Origin: Hofstenia miamia
Taxonomy: Eukaryota; Xenacoelomorpha; Acoela
Reading direction: 5' to 3'
DNA: 64,000 bases
NCBI GenBank assembly: GCA_004352715.1
Contig: SCFE01000008.1
Location: forward strand, 228,544 to 292,543
In this document: positions 22,670 through 33,976 of the stretch, one piece after another
Numbering within the stretch: position 1 is the stretch's first letter
Layout of the letters: every line of letters begins with the position of its first letter
Translations under genes and position numbers: made by a program
Notes under the pieces: model-generated
What the model was told of the DNA's origin: nothing
The model's database searches: none
The model's input: only the letters and a program-made list of their open reading frames with translations

Positions 22670-23115
22670 ATGCAGAATATACTGATGCCACCAGAGAAAT
22701 TCTATTATACTGAATCAGAGAGCTTTTCAGATTGGTTGCAGACTTTTACCATGCTGTGCAAACTAAATGGTTGGGACAACAGTGAAATAAAAGCTGGATA
22801 TCTTGGATTAAGGGAGATGAAAAAAGCATCTATACTGCTTTGCCTTGGGAAGTGCAACAAGTTAAAGATAAGGATGATTACAATAACTTGATTGAAATAC
22901 TATCTGAGAAGTTTATATCAAACTCACAAGTTACAAGTAAAATGATACTTATGGCCAGGAAGCAATTAGATAAAGAAAGTCTTTTTGAATTCTCCAAAGA
23001 AATATTCATGTTAACATTTAAAACTTATCCTTCCATACCATTAGAGATTGTCAATTCAACTCTGGCTAAAAGTTCTTTTATTGAAGGTATTGAGGCTAGC
23101 AAGGTAAGATTCTGA
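22670..23115 (+). pseudogene. gypsy gag remnant
   Basis: Two overlapping frames cover a capsid-like sequence. SFSDWLQTFTMLCKLNGWD comes first, then a frameshift near 22840, then YNNLIEILSEKFI and ESLFEFSKEIF. The pattern of aromatic and Leu positions is that of retrotransposon Gag (W...F......W......L). No zinc knuckle is visible downstream. Confidence 0.55.
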
Positions 23116-24257
23116 GTTTGGACAGCAAGTCCCAAAGATCTGGAAGAAGCCCTTGTGCTTGCCATAAGTGCTGAAAGGTCTATAACTATTGAAAGAAGGC
23201 CAAGTAAATAAACAAAAATCCATCATATTGCACAAGCAGAAAATAATAATTAACCATGGGAGAAGGTTGAATTACAACTGAAAGGTCTAGCAGACAAAAT
23301 TGACAGATTGGTTGAAAATAAAGCTACTCTATCCAATAACAAAAGTCATTTGTTTCAAATGCAACTAGATAGGCAATTTGTTGAAAGCCTGCCCAAAATG
23401 CAGATTTAAACCAAAAATGGACAGACCAAATGGATTTGGTTCAGCTAAAAAAATAGAATATATTTTCAAAATTTAAAAAAAAAGATCACTGACTAGTATA
23501 TATTAAATTGTCTGTACAAGGTTTTGAAGCTAAAATTTTAATAGGCTCTGGAATTCCTATTTTGTTAATTTTATTAATAAATTGGGAAACAAAATCAATT
23601 TAGATAGTTCCACAGAAATTTACACTGTAAATGGGGAACCAATGTAAATTAAAGGGAAAACAGAAATAGAAATTGCATTATGTACTGAAAAGATAACAGC
23701 AAATGTATTTGTAATTAGTGAACTGTTGGAACCCCAGTCATTCTAGGCTTTTGACATGCTAAGTTTATGTCAAGGGGCAATTGATTTTGACACAAATAAA
23801 GTTTATTTTAAGAATGAAACTAACAGTTATGAATTTAAGAGAAACATGATTGATGAAATTGAAATTATTAGTCCAACAATAAAATAGAATGGCAGAAATT
23901 TTAAAACAAATTGGTTTTGATAGGATATCAATCACAGAAACAGAAAACCAGACATTTCATTAACAAATCATAGAATTTGAAGATACATTTGCCTTAAGCT
24001 CAGAAGAACTAGGAAGTTGCAATCAGCTACCATTGGAATTAAAGTCTATTGATGATTAGCCAGTCAATATTTCCCTGCATAATGTTTTGTTGGCCTTTCA
24101 GGATGAGCTCAAGTATCAAATTGAGTCATTATTACAGTTAGGGGTGATTTGAAAATCATTTTCCACATGGAATAGTCCAATATTTTTAGCTCAAAAACAT
24201 AATGGTAAATTAAGGCTATTTGTTGACTATAGCACCCCAGTAAATAAGAAATTAGAA

Positions 24258-24692
24258 ATGCTAAGTACTTACCGATTACTGAGGATTGAAAAGATACTAG
24301 ATTCAATACAAGGGTCAAGGTTTTTTGTTACACTAGATTTAAAAAGCAAATATCATCAAATGAAAATTAGAGAAACCAATATGATTAAAACTGCTTTCTC
24401 TGTTCTGTTTGGGCATTTTGAGTTTATGAGAGTTCCTTTTGGGTTATTAATGATCCCTAGTGTGTTTCAAAGTTTGATGAATTGTGTGTTAGATGAATTA
24501 CTTTATAAAGCTTTTTTAGTATATTTAGATGACATTTTAGTCATTGGAAAAATGTTCAAACTGACACTAGAAAACTTTGTAAAGGTGACAATGGCACTTA
24601 GGAAAGCTGGCTTAAAACTGTGTGTAAAGAAGTGCATCTTTTCCATATGGAAATCAAGTTTCTGGGCCACAAAGTCTCTCAAGAGGGATTAG
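24258..24692 (+). pseudogene. gypsy reverse transcriptase remnant
   Basis: The longest open stretch of this element, with 144 codons. It reads FFVTLDLKSKYHQMKI, then AFSVLFGHFEFMRVPFGL, then FQSLMNCVL and VYLDDILVI. Both catalytic regions (LDL and YLDD) are intact. Upstream frames hold a degraded IWNSPIFLAQKHNGKLRLF-like palm start, and the frame breaks again after 24692. Internal stops elsewhere make the element non-functional. Confidence 0.7.
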
Positions 24693-24899
24693 AATGTGAT
24701 GAGGAGAAAAGCAAAAGCAGTAAGGCATCACAATTTACTGTCAAATCTGATGTAGCTCTGGAATTTCTTGGGTCTTACTGGATATTATAGGAGATTCATT
24801 GAAGAGTATGCAGGCATAGCTTATCCACTAACAAAGCTGTTAAGGAAAAGTGTTCCACACAAATGAGAAGAAGACCAGCAGGAGGTGCTTGAGAACTAA

Positions 24900-25220
24900 T
24901 TTCTCCCCTGATCCTGGATTATCCAGATCTCACAAAGAAATTTATACTGTCAACAAATGCAAGTGGGAAGGCCCTGGGTGTGATTTTAGCACAACAAGAT
25001 AATACTTGAGAGACAGTTGTAATGTATTCTAGTCACACATTATGTGGTTCAGAACTTAATTATTCCACAACAAAAAGGAATTGTTGGATGTAGTGTAGGC
25101 AATTCAGAAGTTCAAACATTACTTGTATGGCAAAAAATTTACAGTAGTAACAGATCATGCTAGTCTCAAATGGTTAAGAATTTTTGTGAAGTAAGTGGTC
25201 AGCTATATTGATGGGTTGCT
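24900..25220 (+). pseudogene. gypsy RNase H remnant
   Basis: In scattered frames one can read FILSTNASGKALGVILAQQD (normally D.SD...GAVL.Q), ELNYSTT and FTVVTDHASLKWL. The order and spacing fit gypsy RNase H. The first catalytic Asp is replaced by Asn (TNAS). TDHASL is intact. Confidence 0.55.
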
Positions 25221-25835
25221 TTCCTTGCAGAGTTTGATTTCAGCAAAGTACATAAACCTGGAGCTAAACATCAAATGCTGATACATTAGGCAGATTAGAT
25301 CTGGTATCACTAGGAGTTCAGGACAATAGAGTTGACAACCCTCAAGATTTCCTAACATTCTCAATACAAATGGGCTGTGAGGAGAAAGAAAAATTTATTG
25401 AAGCTCAAAAACAGATGCAATTATATTCATATTAAATATCCTTGGAAGAAATGGCAAATAGTTCACATAAATAGGTTGAAACCATATAAAGAATTTCAAC
25501 CAAAAGAAGGTAATATAGAAGAATTGGAATAGAGAATTCAATAGAAGACAAGGCAGAAAATAATTGGCATTGTGTCAGCAAGCTGAAATTCCCAGCATTG
25601 AACTGATTAATTTGACAAGAAATATGATGCTGTCCCTCAGTTTTGTGCATGAACCAATTTGGGTTTGAAGAGAAGAAAAAGAAAATATACTGGACAGCTA
25701 ATTCCAAAGGGAACCTATCCCACTCAAGATAGGAGGCTGCTGGATAGATACAGACTGTGATATCATGGTAGAAAAATAAATAGAAGGGCATATAAAACAC
25801 ATGAAATTTTAGAAAAGCTTATCTTGCTTGTAAAA

Positions 25836-26214
25836 TTAAGTTGTATTGTTGCATAATCCAACCTCCCATAAATTATCTATAATATTCAGGTCAGGGGACC
25901 TTGCTGGCCAATTTGGAAGAAGAGCTATCCCCTCAAGTTCCATGGATGCTTTTACTTCAGAAGAAGTATGAAAAGTTGGATTGTTTTGTTGCAGGATTTG
26001 ATCATCATGCATTAGAGGCAATACTTTTTGTTGCAAAACATCAATGTACTTTGGACCATTCATTGTTCCATCAATTCTTTCAAGTGTTATGACACCATTA
26101 TGCCAAATAGCTCCAAAAACCATAATGGATTTGTTTTTTGAGGGTTTCCTCTTCCACAGGTATTTGCAGTTGTATTGGAATTTGGGCACCTTTTGAAACA
26201 TTGAATGAAGTGGA
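25836..26214 (-). pseudogene. Tc1-like transposase, C-terminal half
   Basis: Reads KYLWKRKPSKNKSIMVFGAI, then HNGVITLERIDGTMN, then QQNNPTFHTS and NWPARSPDLNIIDNLWE. In active Tc1 relatives the QQD Asp and the IEN Glu are catalytic. Here they are Asn and Asp, and the spacing is one residue longer, so the active site is damaged. The insertion junction is at its 5' side. Confidence 0.7.
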
Positions 26215-26223
26215 CACTACTGT

Positions 26224-27360
26224 GGCATAATCCAAAATAACCAAGTGTGGTCAAAGTGAGAAGAAAGATGGACGTAACTAAGACTAAAATGTAATAATGA
26301 TTAAAATGTAAACACATGGTTATGATTGATTATTTCATTTGTAAATTGTTATATGCAGTTTTATATATAAAATTTACAATTGTTGAAATTAATGATGAAT
26401 GAATTTAGTTTGGATTTACTTCTTCTCTTGTCAGGTTATTTCATAATTTATGGAAAGCTAAACATTTAAGTACTAGAGATAATTGTACAGTGGTTCCCAC
26501 ATCCGTTTAAAGGAATGCTGGAGCAGCCTCATGAACAGCTATTCAATGGCAGTGAGGGCGATAGCTGTAGTGCTTTTAGGTTACAAATAGGGATAGGGGT
26601 TTTTCTCCATTGTAGCTTTCCTATTACTCATTGCTTGTCAGTTATTATGATTCTATTTACATTGCTCTACGTGTTTATTACCCCAGTATTGAATCCAAGT
26701 TGCTCATGGTTTGATATCATAGTTATTATTTCAGTATTGATTCTAAGTTGCTCTTTGTATTTATTCATAGTTATTATTAATTTAGTAGTTAATTCAAGCT
26801 GCTTATTGTTTTATCTCATAGACCTTGGGCCGACTTATGCATTCACTTTCTTGCAGACTGCATTGATTGCTTACATGTACGAAGATATAGCATGTATTAC
26901 TATATCCGTAGGGCTATTATATGTAAGGCTCAATAACAAGCTAAAGCATTGTGGTTGCAGTATCTCCTTATCTTTACATAATCATAATAACAAAAACAAT
27001 CAATGCACTAAATTAATAAGTAGTCACACACCCACAATCACTGAGTTTCCTATTCACACACTAATCCCGTTAATGGTTTCCACTGCAAAGTTCAAGTACA
27101 AGCTGTAGTTGTTGCTGATCAATATGTCTCTGGAATCGCATGGCACTGCTTTGGGTTTCAACCTTGTCTTCCATCTACCACTCTTGATCTAAATGAGTTG
27201 TTGTTAGTTAAGCATTCAGGAAAGCTAATGTTTATTAACTTAAGTTAATTAAACAAACACTCAACTGAAAGGAGAGAATTAGGAACTTGTCAAACTTAAT
27301 TGTCGTCTACACTAGGAAAAGTAATAAGTTACTCTTGATTAAGTGCGGAAATTGGATTGG
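26224..27360. mobile_element. Unclassified 1137-bp insertion with 9-bp target duplication
   Basis: CACTACTGT borders both sides (26215-26223 and 27361-27369), and the interruption falls inside the Tc1 transposase frame. The ends are GGCATAATCC and, on the complement, CCAATCCAAT, so no clear terminal inverted repeat is seen. The interior has an open plus-strand frame (26515-27108, 197 codons) that is hydrophobic, partly because of a 48-bp tandem repeat. It may not be a gene. A 9-bp duplication would fit a MULE or a retroposed sequence. Confidence 0.5.
26675..26821 (+). repeat. Tandem repeat, three units of 48-51 bp
   Basis: Units start TTATTA at 26675, 26723 and 26771 and end CATAG. Each has a central AAGTTGCT or AAGCTGCT. 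A partial unit may precede them at about 26640. The repeat creates a run of hydrophobic codons in the overlapping frame. Confidence 0.6.
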
Positions 27361-27369
27361 CACTACTGT

Positions 27370-27832
27370 TTTTGAACACTCCAACACATTCATCACTAAA
27401 TATTACCTTTTGCCAGTCAACAATCATGTTGTTTTTTAGGCTCTTGCAAAATTTCAATCTTGCTGAAGTCTGTAATTTTGTCAGAGTTGGTTTTCTAGAG
27501 CCCCTATGACCAAATAATCTATATTTTTGTAGTATCCAATGAATGCTGGAATCACTGTCAGCCCAGTCTCATTTTAGTTGTTTACTTGTGAGTTTTGGGC
27601 AAATAGTTGAAAGCCTTCTTTAGTGTTTGTTGGGATTTTTCTGTCGACTTTGAGGGCCTGCCAGGAAGTAATTTTCACTCTATTCTACCATCTTTTTTGT
27701 ATACAGATATAATCGAGTGTACTGTATTTCTTGACATTTGTAACTGTTCCGAAATTTTCATCTCTGGTATTTTTTGAAAAATTTCGAGATGACCAAGTTT
27801 CGAATTTGCGAGCTTTGCATTTTTCCAGGCAT
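27370..27832 (-). pseudogene. Tc1-like transposase, N-terminal half
   Basis: ATG at 27832 starts MPGKMQSSQIRNLVISKF. This leads, with a frameshift, into a paired-like helix-turn-helix (IPEMKISEQLQMSRNTV) and GRPSKSTEK. After another frame change comes DSDSSIHWILQKYRLFG, KPTLTK and DWQKVIFSDEC, where the Asp of SDE is the first catalytic residue. A TGA interrupts GRIE-KLLPGRPSK. Several stops show decay. The half ends at the insertion site near 27369. Confidence 0.65.
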
Positions 27833-28776
27833 ACTTTCACAAATATCAGAAATATTGACTTAAATTTCAGTTAGAGCAAAAGGCAATGACATCTTGTTTC
27901 AAATTTTGTGCTTTTTTGATATGTATCTAATTACCATTGTCAAAATGAGTGTTGAAATCAATGCATGAAAATGGCGTGATTGCTTAGCATTTATGATCAC
28001 TTCTGAATATTACATTATATTAATGCTAAATAATACATACCACCATTTCTGATAAAAAGCATTATCATCATGTGGAAATAGAAACTACATCAAAGGGTTT
28101 TCACAAGCATTAGTAATAGAGCTGTACTGTACAGTGAGATCTAAATGTAAATATTAATACATAATTACCTTTAAGTATAAGTCATACATGTAGATAGCAA
28201 AAAACAAAATTTTATATGTAATTACATATATGGATCCTGGGAACATTTGTATCTACATTGACAAAACTGCAGAAGGTACTTTTCATTGTAATCACAAAGT
28301 ATGAGAAAACACTGAAACAACATGTTCAAAAGTCAAGCAAGTCAAAACTTGATAATGATAATGTTTGAAAAAAACTAATTTGCAATTCCATAATTAGTAA
28401 TAGAAATATAATATGCTACAATATTATTCAGAACATCTATAATATATTTAATTATACAATTTTAGATGCATGTATACATATAGTTGACAATTACATGATT
28501 AAATAAGCAAATTTACTTACAAGACTTTAAAAATATAGGTGAACAGAAACTGGATGCAATCGTCATGACAGTATTCTACAGACTTCAATATCAAAGGCTA
28601 AAAAATAACTGTTGACATCGACATTTATAAATAGTTTTGATATATAATTCAATCTAAAACACAGTGCAATGGTTCAGCATTTCATATTTTAGTAATTTTT
28701 AGGATTTTATAGATGATTAAGAAGGTAAATTGTTTAGAAAAACAAATCATCAATATATATATTTCAACGAAACTTT

Positions 28777-28887
28777 TCACTCAGAGGAACTAAATAAGCT
28801 TTCTTCAAAATTAGGTTCAACTGCATTAACATTCTTCTGTGTCTTCATCAGTACAGTTTTGTTTTGGTCAATTAAGTTGTACAGCTT
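28777..28887 (-). CDS. Probable terminal exon of DUF4806-like gene 1
   Basis: A TTGTTTAG acceptor in phase 0 opens 36 codons (KLYNLIDQNKTVLMKTQ... ending ESLFSSSE) to TGA. It is polar and lies about 890 nt downstream of exon 29776-29935 on the same strand. The intervening sequence contains a gap with duplicated flanks. The donor of the upstream exon (phase 1) does not fit this acceptor directly, so a further exon may be missing, or this exon belongs to another gene. Confidence 0.35.
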   Translation of the reverse strand, partial: KLYNLIDQNKTVLMKTQKNVNAVEPNFEESLFSSSE

Positions 28888-28990
28888 CTAAACAATAATA
28901 ATATAAGGAAGTTCTTATTACTTGTAATTCTCACATTTTAATTGCTACAATATAAAACCAAGCAAAAAATGAAAATCAAAGTAAATGTGA

Positions 28991-29109
28991 GAATGAGCAT
29001 ATGACGCAATGAATTGAATATCAGATATAGCAATCTCAGTAGTATGTTTCTGAGAAATCTAATAAACTACTTTCCATATTCACTGACGAAATAATTACTA
29101 GAGATGGGN
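28991..29109. repeat. 119-bp segment repeated across a gap
   Basis: Identical to 29130-29248, separated by 20 N. It is a gap-closing artefact rather than a biological repeat. Confidence 0.8.
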
Positions 29110-29775
29110 NNNNNNNNNNNNNNNNNNNNGAATGAGCATATGACGCAATGAATTGAATATCAGATATAGCAATCTCAGTAGTATGTTTCTGAGAAATCTA
29201 ATAAACTACTTTCCATATTCACTGACGAAATAATTACTAGAGATGGGCAAAATATGCTTAATAAAATCTGTATGTATGACAAAAACCAACGATATATGTG
29301 TTTAAATATAAAAAATCAACTTTTTCAGCAAAAGTTTTGCAAAACTAGAGTAAGGTTCTCATGTACAGCTCTACCTGTCCATTTTGAAGAAAGAAAATTC
29401 GACCTTTAAGCGAAAATTTACGAAACACATCATAAAATATGTTAAATAAAATTATGTACACAATGTGTTTTAAAATGTGATATGCTATTACATATAGTGT
29501 ACGGCTTTAATAATTACAGACCAATTTTTGAAAGCGCATTTGAATGCTAGTCACTTACTTATTATTAAAAACATCAAGGTAGTGTATAGAACTAAATAGT
29601 AGAATTTTGAAAACAAAGTATGTAATATCAAAATATATCAATTACAACAACAAATTGCGATGTATACATGATATGATAGTAAATGCTATCATTGCATGTT
29701 GAACAACTGCAGCAATGCTGCTGAAATTATATAATTGCATATTTACTATCTGGGAGATTGCTAAAATCTAGATAC

Positions 29776-29935
29776 TTTTAACTATGGGCCAAAATGCGCC
29801 TTTGATAAAGTTCAGTTTACCATTTAAACCGCCTTTGTTGATTTTGATTTCAAACTCCTTGCTGAAAACTGCAACCAAAATTGAGGAAGTGGTTTGACAA
29901 ACCATTGATTTGCCTTTTAATGACAACATTAATAT
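29776..29935 (-). CDS. DUF4806-like gene 1, exon with domain C-terminal part
   Basis: After acceptor ACATAG the frame is open in phase 0. It reads MLSLKGKSMV, then TTSSILVAVFSKEFEIKINK, then GGLNGKLNFIKGAFWPI, ending near donor GTATCT in phase 1. This resembles the second half of DUF4806: a short Gly turn, a helix with a basic stretch, then a NxxGxxGKxxF pattern. DUF4806 proteins are found in many invertebrates and have no established function. The upstream exon supplies the first half. Confidence 0.5.
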
Positions 29936-29976
29936 CTATGTAAAATTGCTTACAAATCTAACAATAATCTACAAAC

Positions 29977-30155
29977 CATTTGACACTGTTGCAATTTTAG
30001 CAAAGAAAACTTCCGAAAATCTTCTTCTGTAGATATTGGAAGATTAAATTCCATATTATCATCAAGTTCAGCATAATTACATTGCTGTGCATTTAATTTA
30101 ATGGAACATACATTAGCATTAACCTGGCTAATTTTTTCATTCATTATCATGAGCT
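29977..30155 (-). CDS. DUF4806-like gene 1, exon with domain N-terminal part
   Basis: The exon starts near TATGTAAG at 30156 and ends ...QQCQM at donor GTTTGT in phase 0. It contains a polar helix (MNEKISQVNANVCSIKLN) and then FNLPISTEEDFRKFS, the signature start of DUF4806 (F.LP..T..E...). The intron to the next exon is only 41 nt (29936-29976). Gene 2 at 58506-58702 has an equivalent exon that also ends in Met at a phase-0 donor, which supports both. No start codon is assigned. Upstream exons would lie above 30156. Confidence 0.5.
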
Positions 30156-30159
30156 CTTA

Positions 30160-33100
30160 CATAGGGGAGCAGAACATTTATTAACGATTCTGAAATTGAG
30201 AGTATTATTAATAATTACGTTCAATGGGATTATGCAAAGAACTATTACTCATTTCAGTTTTCTTATGTCAATAACTACATGTAAATAACAACTATCAATG
30301 AGTGTGAATGCAATAAACAATTTGCAATTATAATACCAAAAAACTTTAACATCAGATAAAATTCAACCTTAATTAAGTACATAAAGAAATTTATTGATAT
30401 TTTCTACTATATACTCCTGAAAGTCTAGAAATCACATTTTATATATTAATGCATAACGATGGTATTCATTCCGTTAAGGAAAAACTGTTTTCACAGTTAT
30501 ATTGGTAAAATAAAAAAGGGCTATAGCAAAGTCAACTATTGATTTTTTCACAATTTTTAGGATCTCATATTGTTCCTTTTAAAACGTTGACCCAGAAAAG
30601 ATGTTTGGATGAGTCATTGGAATTTTTTTAAAAAAGTTACCTAAGCTGAAATTGATCCACTTTAACTTAGTTAGTAAAGAATTCACACTAATTTAGGTAC
30701 GACTTATGTTGCCATCTTCTAGATTGAAGAGCTTTGCTTCTACTTAATATACTGACTTGAAGTTTTTATTAAAAATATTGCTTAACCTTGTCAGTGTCAC
30801 TATATGAAAATCACAATAAAGTTTCAACTTTTTTGTATCATTAGTTTATATATGATACAAATAATACACATGGAAAAATTTTTTGCTCTAGCTTGCTCCT
30901 AGGATAAATAAATAATTAGTCCTAAATTTAGTACTTTGCATCTTAATACATGACATTCTATTGTATATTTAGATTTAACCTTGAATACAACATCTTTAAT
31001 TCATACACAATAAAGTTCTAATGGAAAATTTATAAAAAAATGGATTTTTTATGCTTAATGAAAATCTTAGAAAAAATTATTATTATATATATGTATATAT
31101 ATATATATATGAATATATATGAACATATATAAAAATATATATGAAATTATGAATTATTGGCGACTAAAATTACTACAAAAATACGTTCCTAATTGTGGAT
31201 AGTTCGAATCCCAAGCAAGACAATTTTCACAAAATTTGCAAATATGTAAAATATAAATGTTAACAAAAATTTGAATATAAATAACAAACAGTCATTTACA
31301 TATAAATTCCAGAAAATTATTGGGGCGATTTAATGTTTAAATACCATGTATGTATTACACAAAAAAACTGAACTATTGACTTGTTTTCTTGACATCACAA
31401 TGTAGTTGCAATAGTTAAAGTTCTAAAGCTAATAGAAACAGGAATGAAAAATTGTGGGTAGTGAAACTAACAAATCATCATTACTTTAATACACAGCTAG
31501 ACATAGTATGAATTTGTCACTGTTGGGGCATGCTTTAGACATGCATATAATAAGTACTAAATTTAGTACTTGGACACTGGCAACAAGGTTAAACATGTTG
31601 TGAAATTGGGTTTTTCTAACAACATTACAACTCAAAAATTTTACTGCGTCGTAATAATCAACTTATCCTACTGAAAATTTTAGTATCTTAAAAGGTATCC
31701 AATTTCACCCACTATGTCTGACTTGCTAAATTATCCAAACTAGATCAGACTCATACTAAAGCAATATACTAAAAATACGATTAAAACTAAACAGTCAATT
31801 AAAATAGTCTCAAAACTATATTAATGATTTCGTGATATTGTCCTCTACAACAAAATAACAAATCTGGCCGACTACCTTCAATAAATAATAAGTTACTACA
31901 CTAATTTCGAGCAAAGTCAACGTGCGTTGTTGTTCAATTGTTTTCTCTTATGTCACTAATGAGTATCTGAAATGTTGTGTGGTTTTATAAGCTTATTTCT
32001 CAGTAAAATTTTTATAAGGATTTGTCCCAAGCGAGTATTTGAGAAAAATATTCCTATCTCACTCTATAACCAATTCCATTGTTTAGTAGTACCACTAAAA
32101 CCAAGTTATGATAAGAGAGCAAGTTTACAATTTTCCTTACACACTAAATAAAATTTGATGTAAACTGCTATTTGTTTTCCTGCAGTAACGTTTCCTCAAG
32201 GAATAATTCCTAGCTTAAGTAGCTATATCGATTCACAATAATACTTTCAACTCCAACAAAGGGAAACAAAATTGTTAATGGTTGCTCTCAATGTAATATA
32301 ATAGAACAATTGAAAGCACTCTGCAGTAGGAGAATTTCCCTACTATTTTCCCTTTGCTTTTTGTGCTGGAAATCAATAGGAACTATGACTTATAAATGGT
32401 TGAATGTTTTTCCTAAAGTTATGTGTTGTCAATGCAAATTTAAAAGAATGTTTAGACTATAGAAAATTAATTAAGATCAACAATAAATCCTTTGCTAACT
32501 AATTTATTTTTACACTAAGGATATATTCATACAAATACCAATAAACAATAAATCTAAATAACTAGAATAATGTAGCATAATCCAAAGAAAATGCTGCTAA
32601 TGAAGAAAGAAGAACAAATGATTAGTCAAAACTAAGATCGAATTATGATTATTTAGAAAAACAATTTAATTTCAATTATCAGAATTATCTTTGTAAAATG
32701 CAACCAAGTAATAATATATCAAATTAGTACTTGTCATCAAATTTGACAAAACGAAGGGGCGAATTTGCTTCCATTATTCTCATCCATTTTGGCAGACGAA
32801 TTAAATTTGAATTTTCAATGACAGGTACTTTTTCAAGTTAACTATAAATAGAGCATAAATCAGTTTGGAATTTGTTGAAGTAAATTGTTCGAAAATCTTA
32901 TTCTTAGATTTTATATCAGTTTGATTATTTATACACAATGTCGAGCTAAATGGTAAGTGCAGTATTAGTGGTTTGGAAACATATTAAGAGTGACTCAAGG
33001 GTCCTTGATCCAAACCATGAACCTGCATTTATGTTAGGTGTATGAATAGGAGTTTTTCTCCATTTAGCTGGGTATCGATTCAATCATCTACATGTAATCA

Positions 33101-33640
33101 ATAATTGACATCAGTAAAAAAGGGCCGGATAGCCTAATGTAGGTTATAAATATTTTATCTGATAGACTTAGGTTACCTATAATAGACAGATAAATCGACC
33201 GAGCATGTATTGTGTTATTTAAATGTAAGGTAGGAAGCTGCAAGTTATTAAGTAATTTAATTATATTAACTTAATTAAAGCCAATAGTTTTCAATAATGG
33301 CTAAAGTAATAATTATTAAGCAGCTAGTGACATTGCAAGGTTGCGAAGTGAATTAATTACATGGTACAAATTGAGTTTAAGTCAGTTACAAATTGCATTG
33401 AGAACTACACTGAGTTAGGATAGGGAACATATAAGAACTTTGTTGAGCTGAGGTTTGAAGCCACCTAGATCGGCTATGGAAACACAAATGAAGTGATGCA
33501 GAGATCGGAGTCAGCCAGAGGCCACAGATACACCACCCATGGAGCAGAGCTATGATTGTGGTGTACCTAAATAGTATTCAGTTATTTCAGTTAAAGAAAG
33601 ATTAGCAGAAATATATATATACTCAATAGCTACCATGAGT
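30160..33640. other. AT-rich interval, no gene recognised
   Basis: No convincing exon on either strand. It holds (TA)-rich stretches near 31085-31145. At 32960-33065 a short sequence resembles part of the insertion at 26224-27360 (see findings). The right part may include the 5' LTR of the gypsy-like element. Confidence 0.4.
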
Positions 33641-33722
33641 ACATCCCTACCCGCAATTGACATGAAACAATAGCTTAAAAAAATCATTTAACCTACATCA
33701 ATGCTTGGTAGCAGATGCTACA

Positions 33723-33737
33723 TGGCGACCATGACAG
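33723..33737 (+). promoter_or_regulatory. Candidate primer-binding site
   Basis: TGGCGACCATGACAG follows a CA dinucleotide, as expected at the end of a 5' LTR, and precedes the first gag ATG by about 240 nt. The GGCGACC form is familiar from animal gypsy elements. The priming tRNA is not identified and the LTR itself is not confirmed. Confidence 0.35.
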
Positions 33738-33976
33738 ATAAAGAACAACAGAAGAAGAACAGTCAGTTCAACATCTGAACTCAGAACTTAAAGTCAACAA
33801 AGAACCAGAGCAACTATATAGCAGAAAACATTCAAGGAAGAAGAAGAAAACATGCAAGGAAGCAGATCTACTATACAGCCAGCAATGAGTCAACAACTAC
33901 AACTACACCTAATGTAGAGCAGGGGAAAGACAACAAGTCACACTGATCTACCAGCCACTACTACTCATAATTAAAG

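Larger units (their letters stand above)
22640..25530 (+). mobile_element. Decayed Ty3/gypsy retrotransposon lacking most of integrase
   Basis: Order is gag (22670-23115), a degraded protease region (about 23480-23760), RT (24180-24700) and RNase H (about 24900-25220). At 25450-25500 a short IHINRLKPYKEF, the usual C-terminal end of the integrase region, follows almost directly. About a kilobase of integrase is therefore missing by internal deletion. Many stops and frameshifts are present. LTRs were not identified. It lies directly beside the Tc1 remnant at 25836. Confidence 0.7.
25836..27832 (-). mobile_element. Tc1-like transposon remnant split by a 1.1-kb insertion
   Basis: The N-terminal half of the transposase (27370-27832) and the C-terminal half (25836-26214) are on the minus strand. 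They are separated by 26224-27360, which is flanked by the 9-bp repeat CACTACTGT. Joining the flanks restores normal Tc1 spacing between the first catalytic Asp (FSDE) and SIMVFGAI. Terminal inverted repeats were not identified. Confidence 0.65.

Noticed and set aside
26515-27108. 197-codon hydrophobic plus-strand frame as a membrane protein gene
   Set aside because: Much of the hydrophobic part is a 48-bp DNA tandem repeat, and there is no start context, splice or homology support. Kept only as part of the unclassified insertion.
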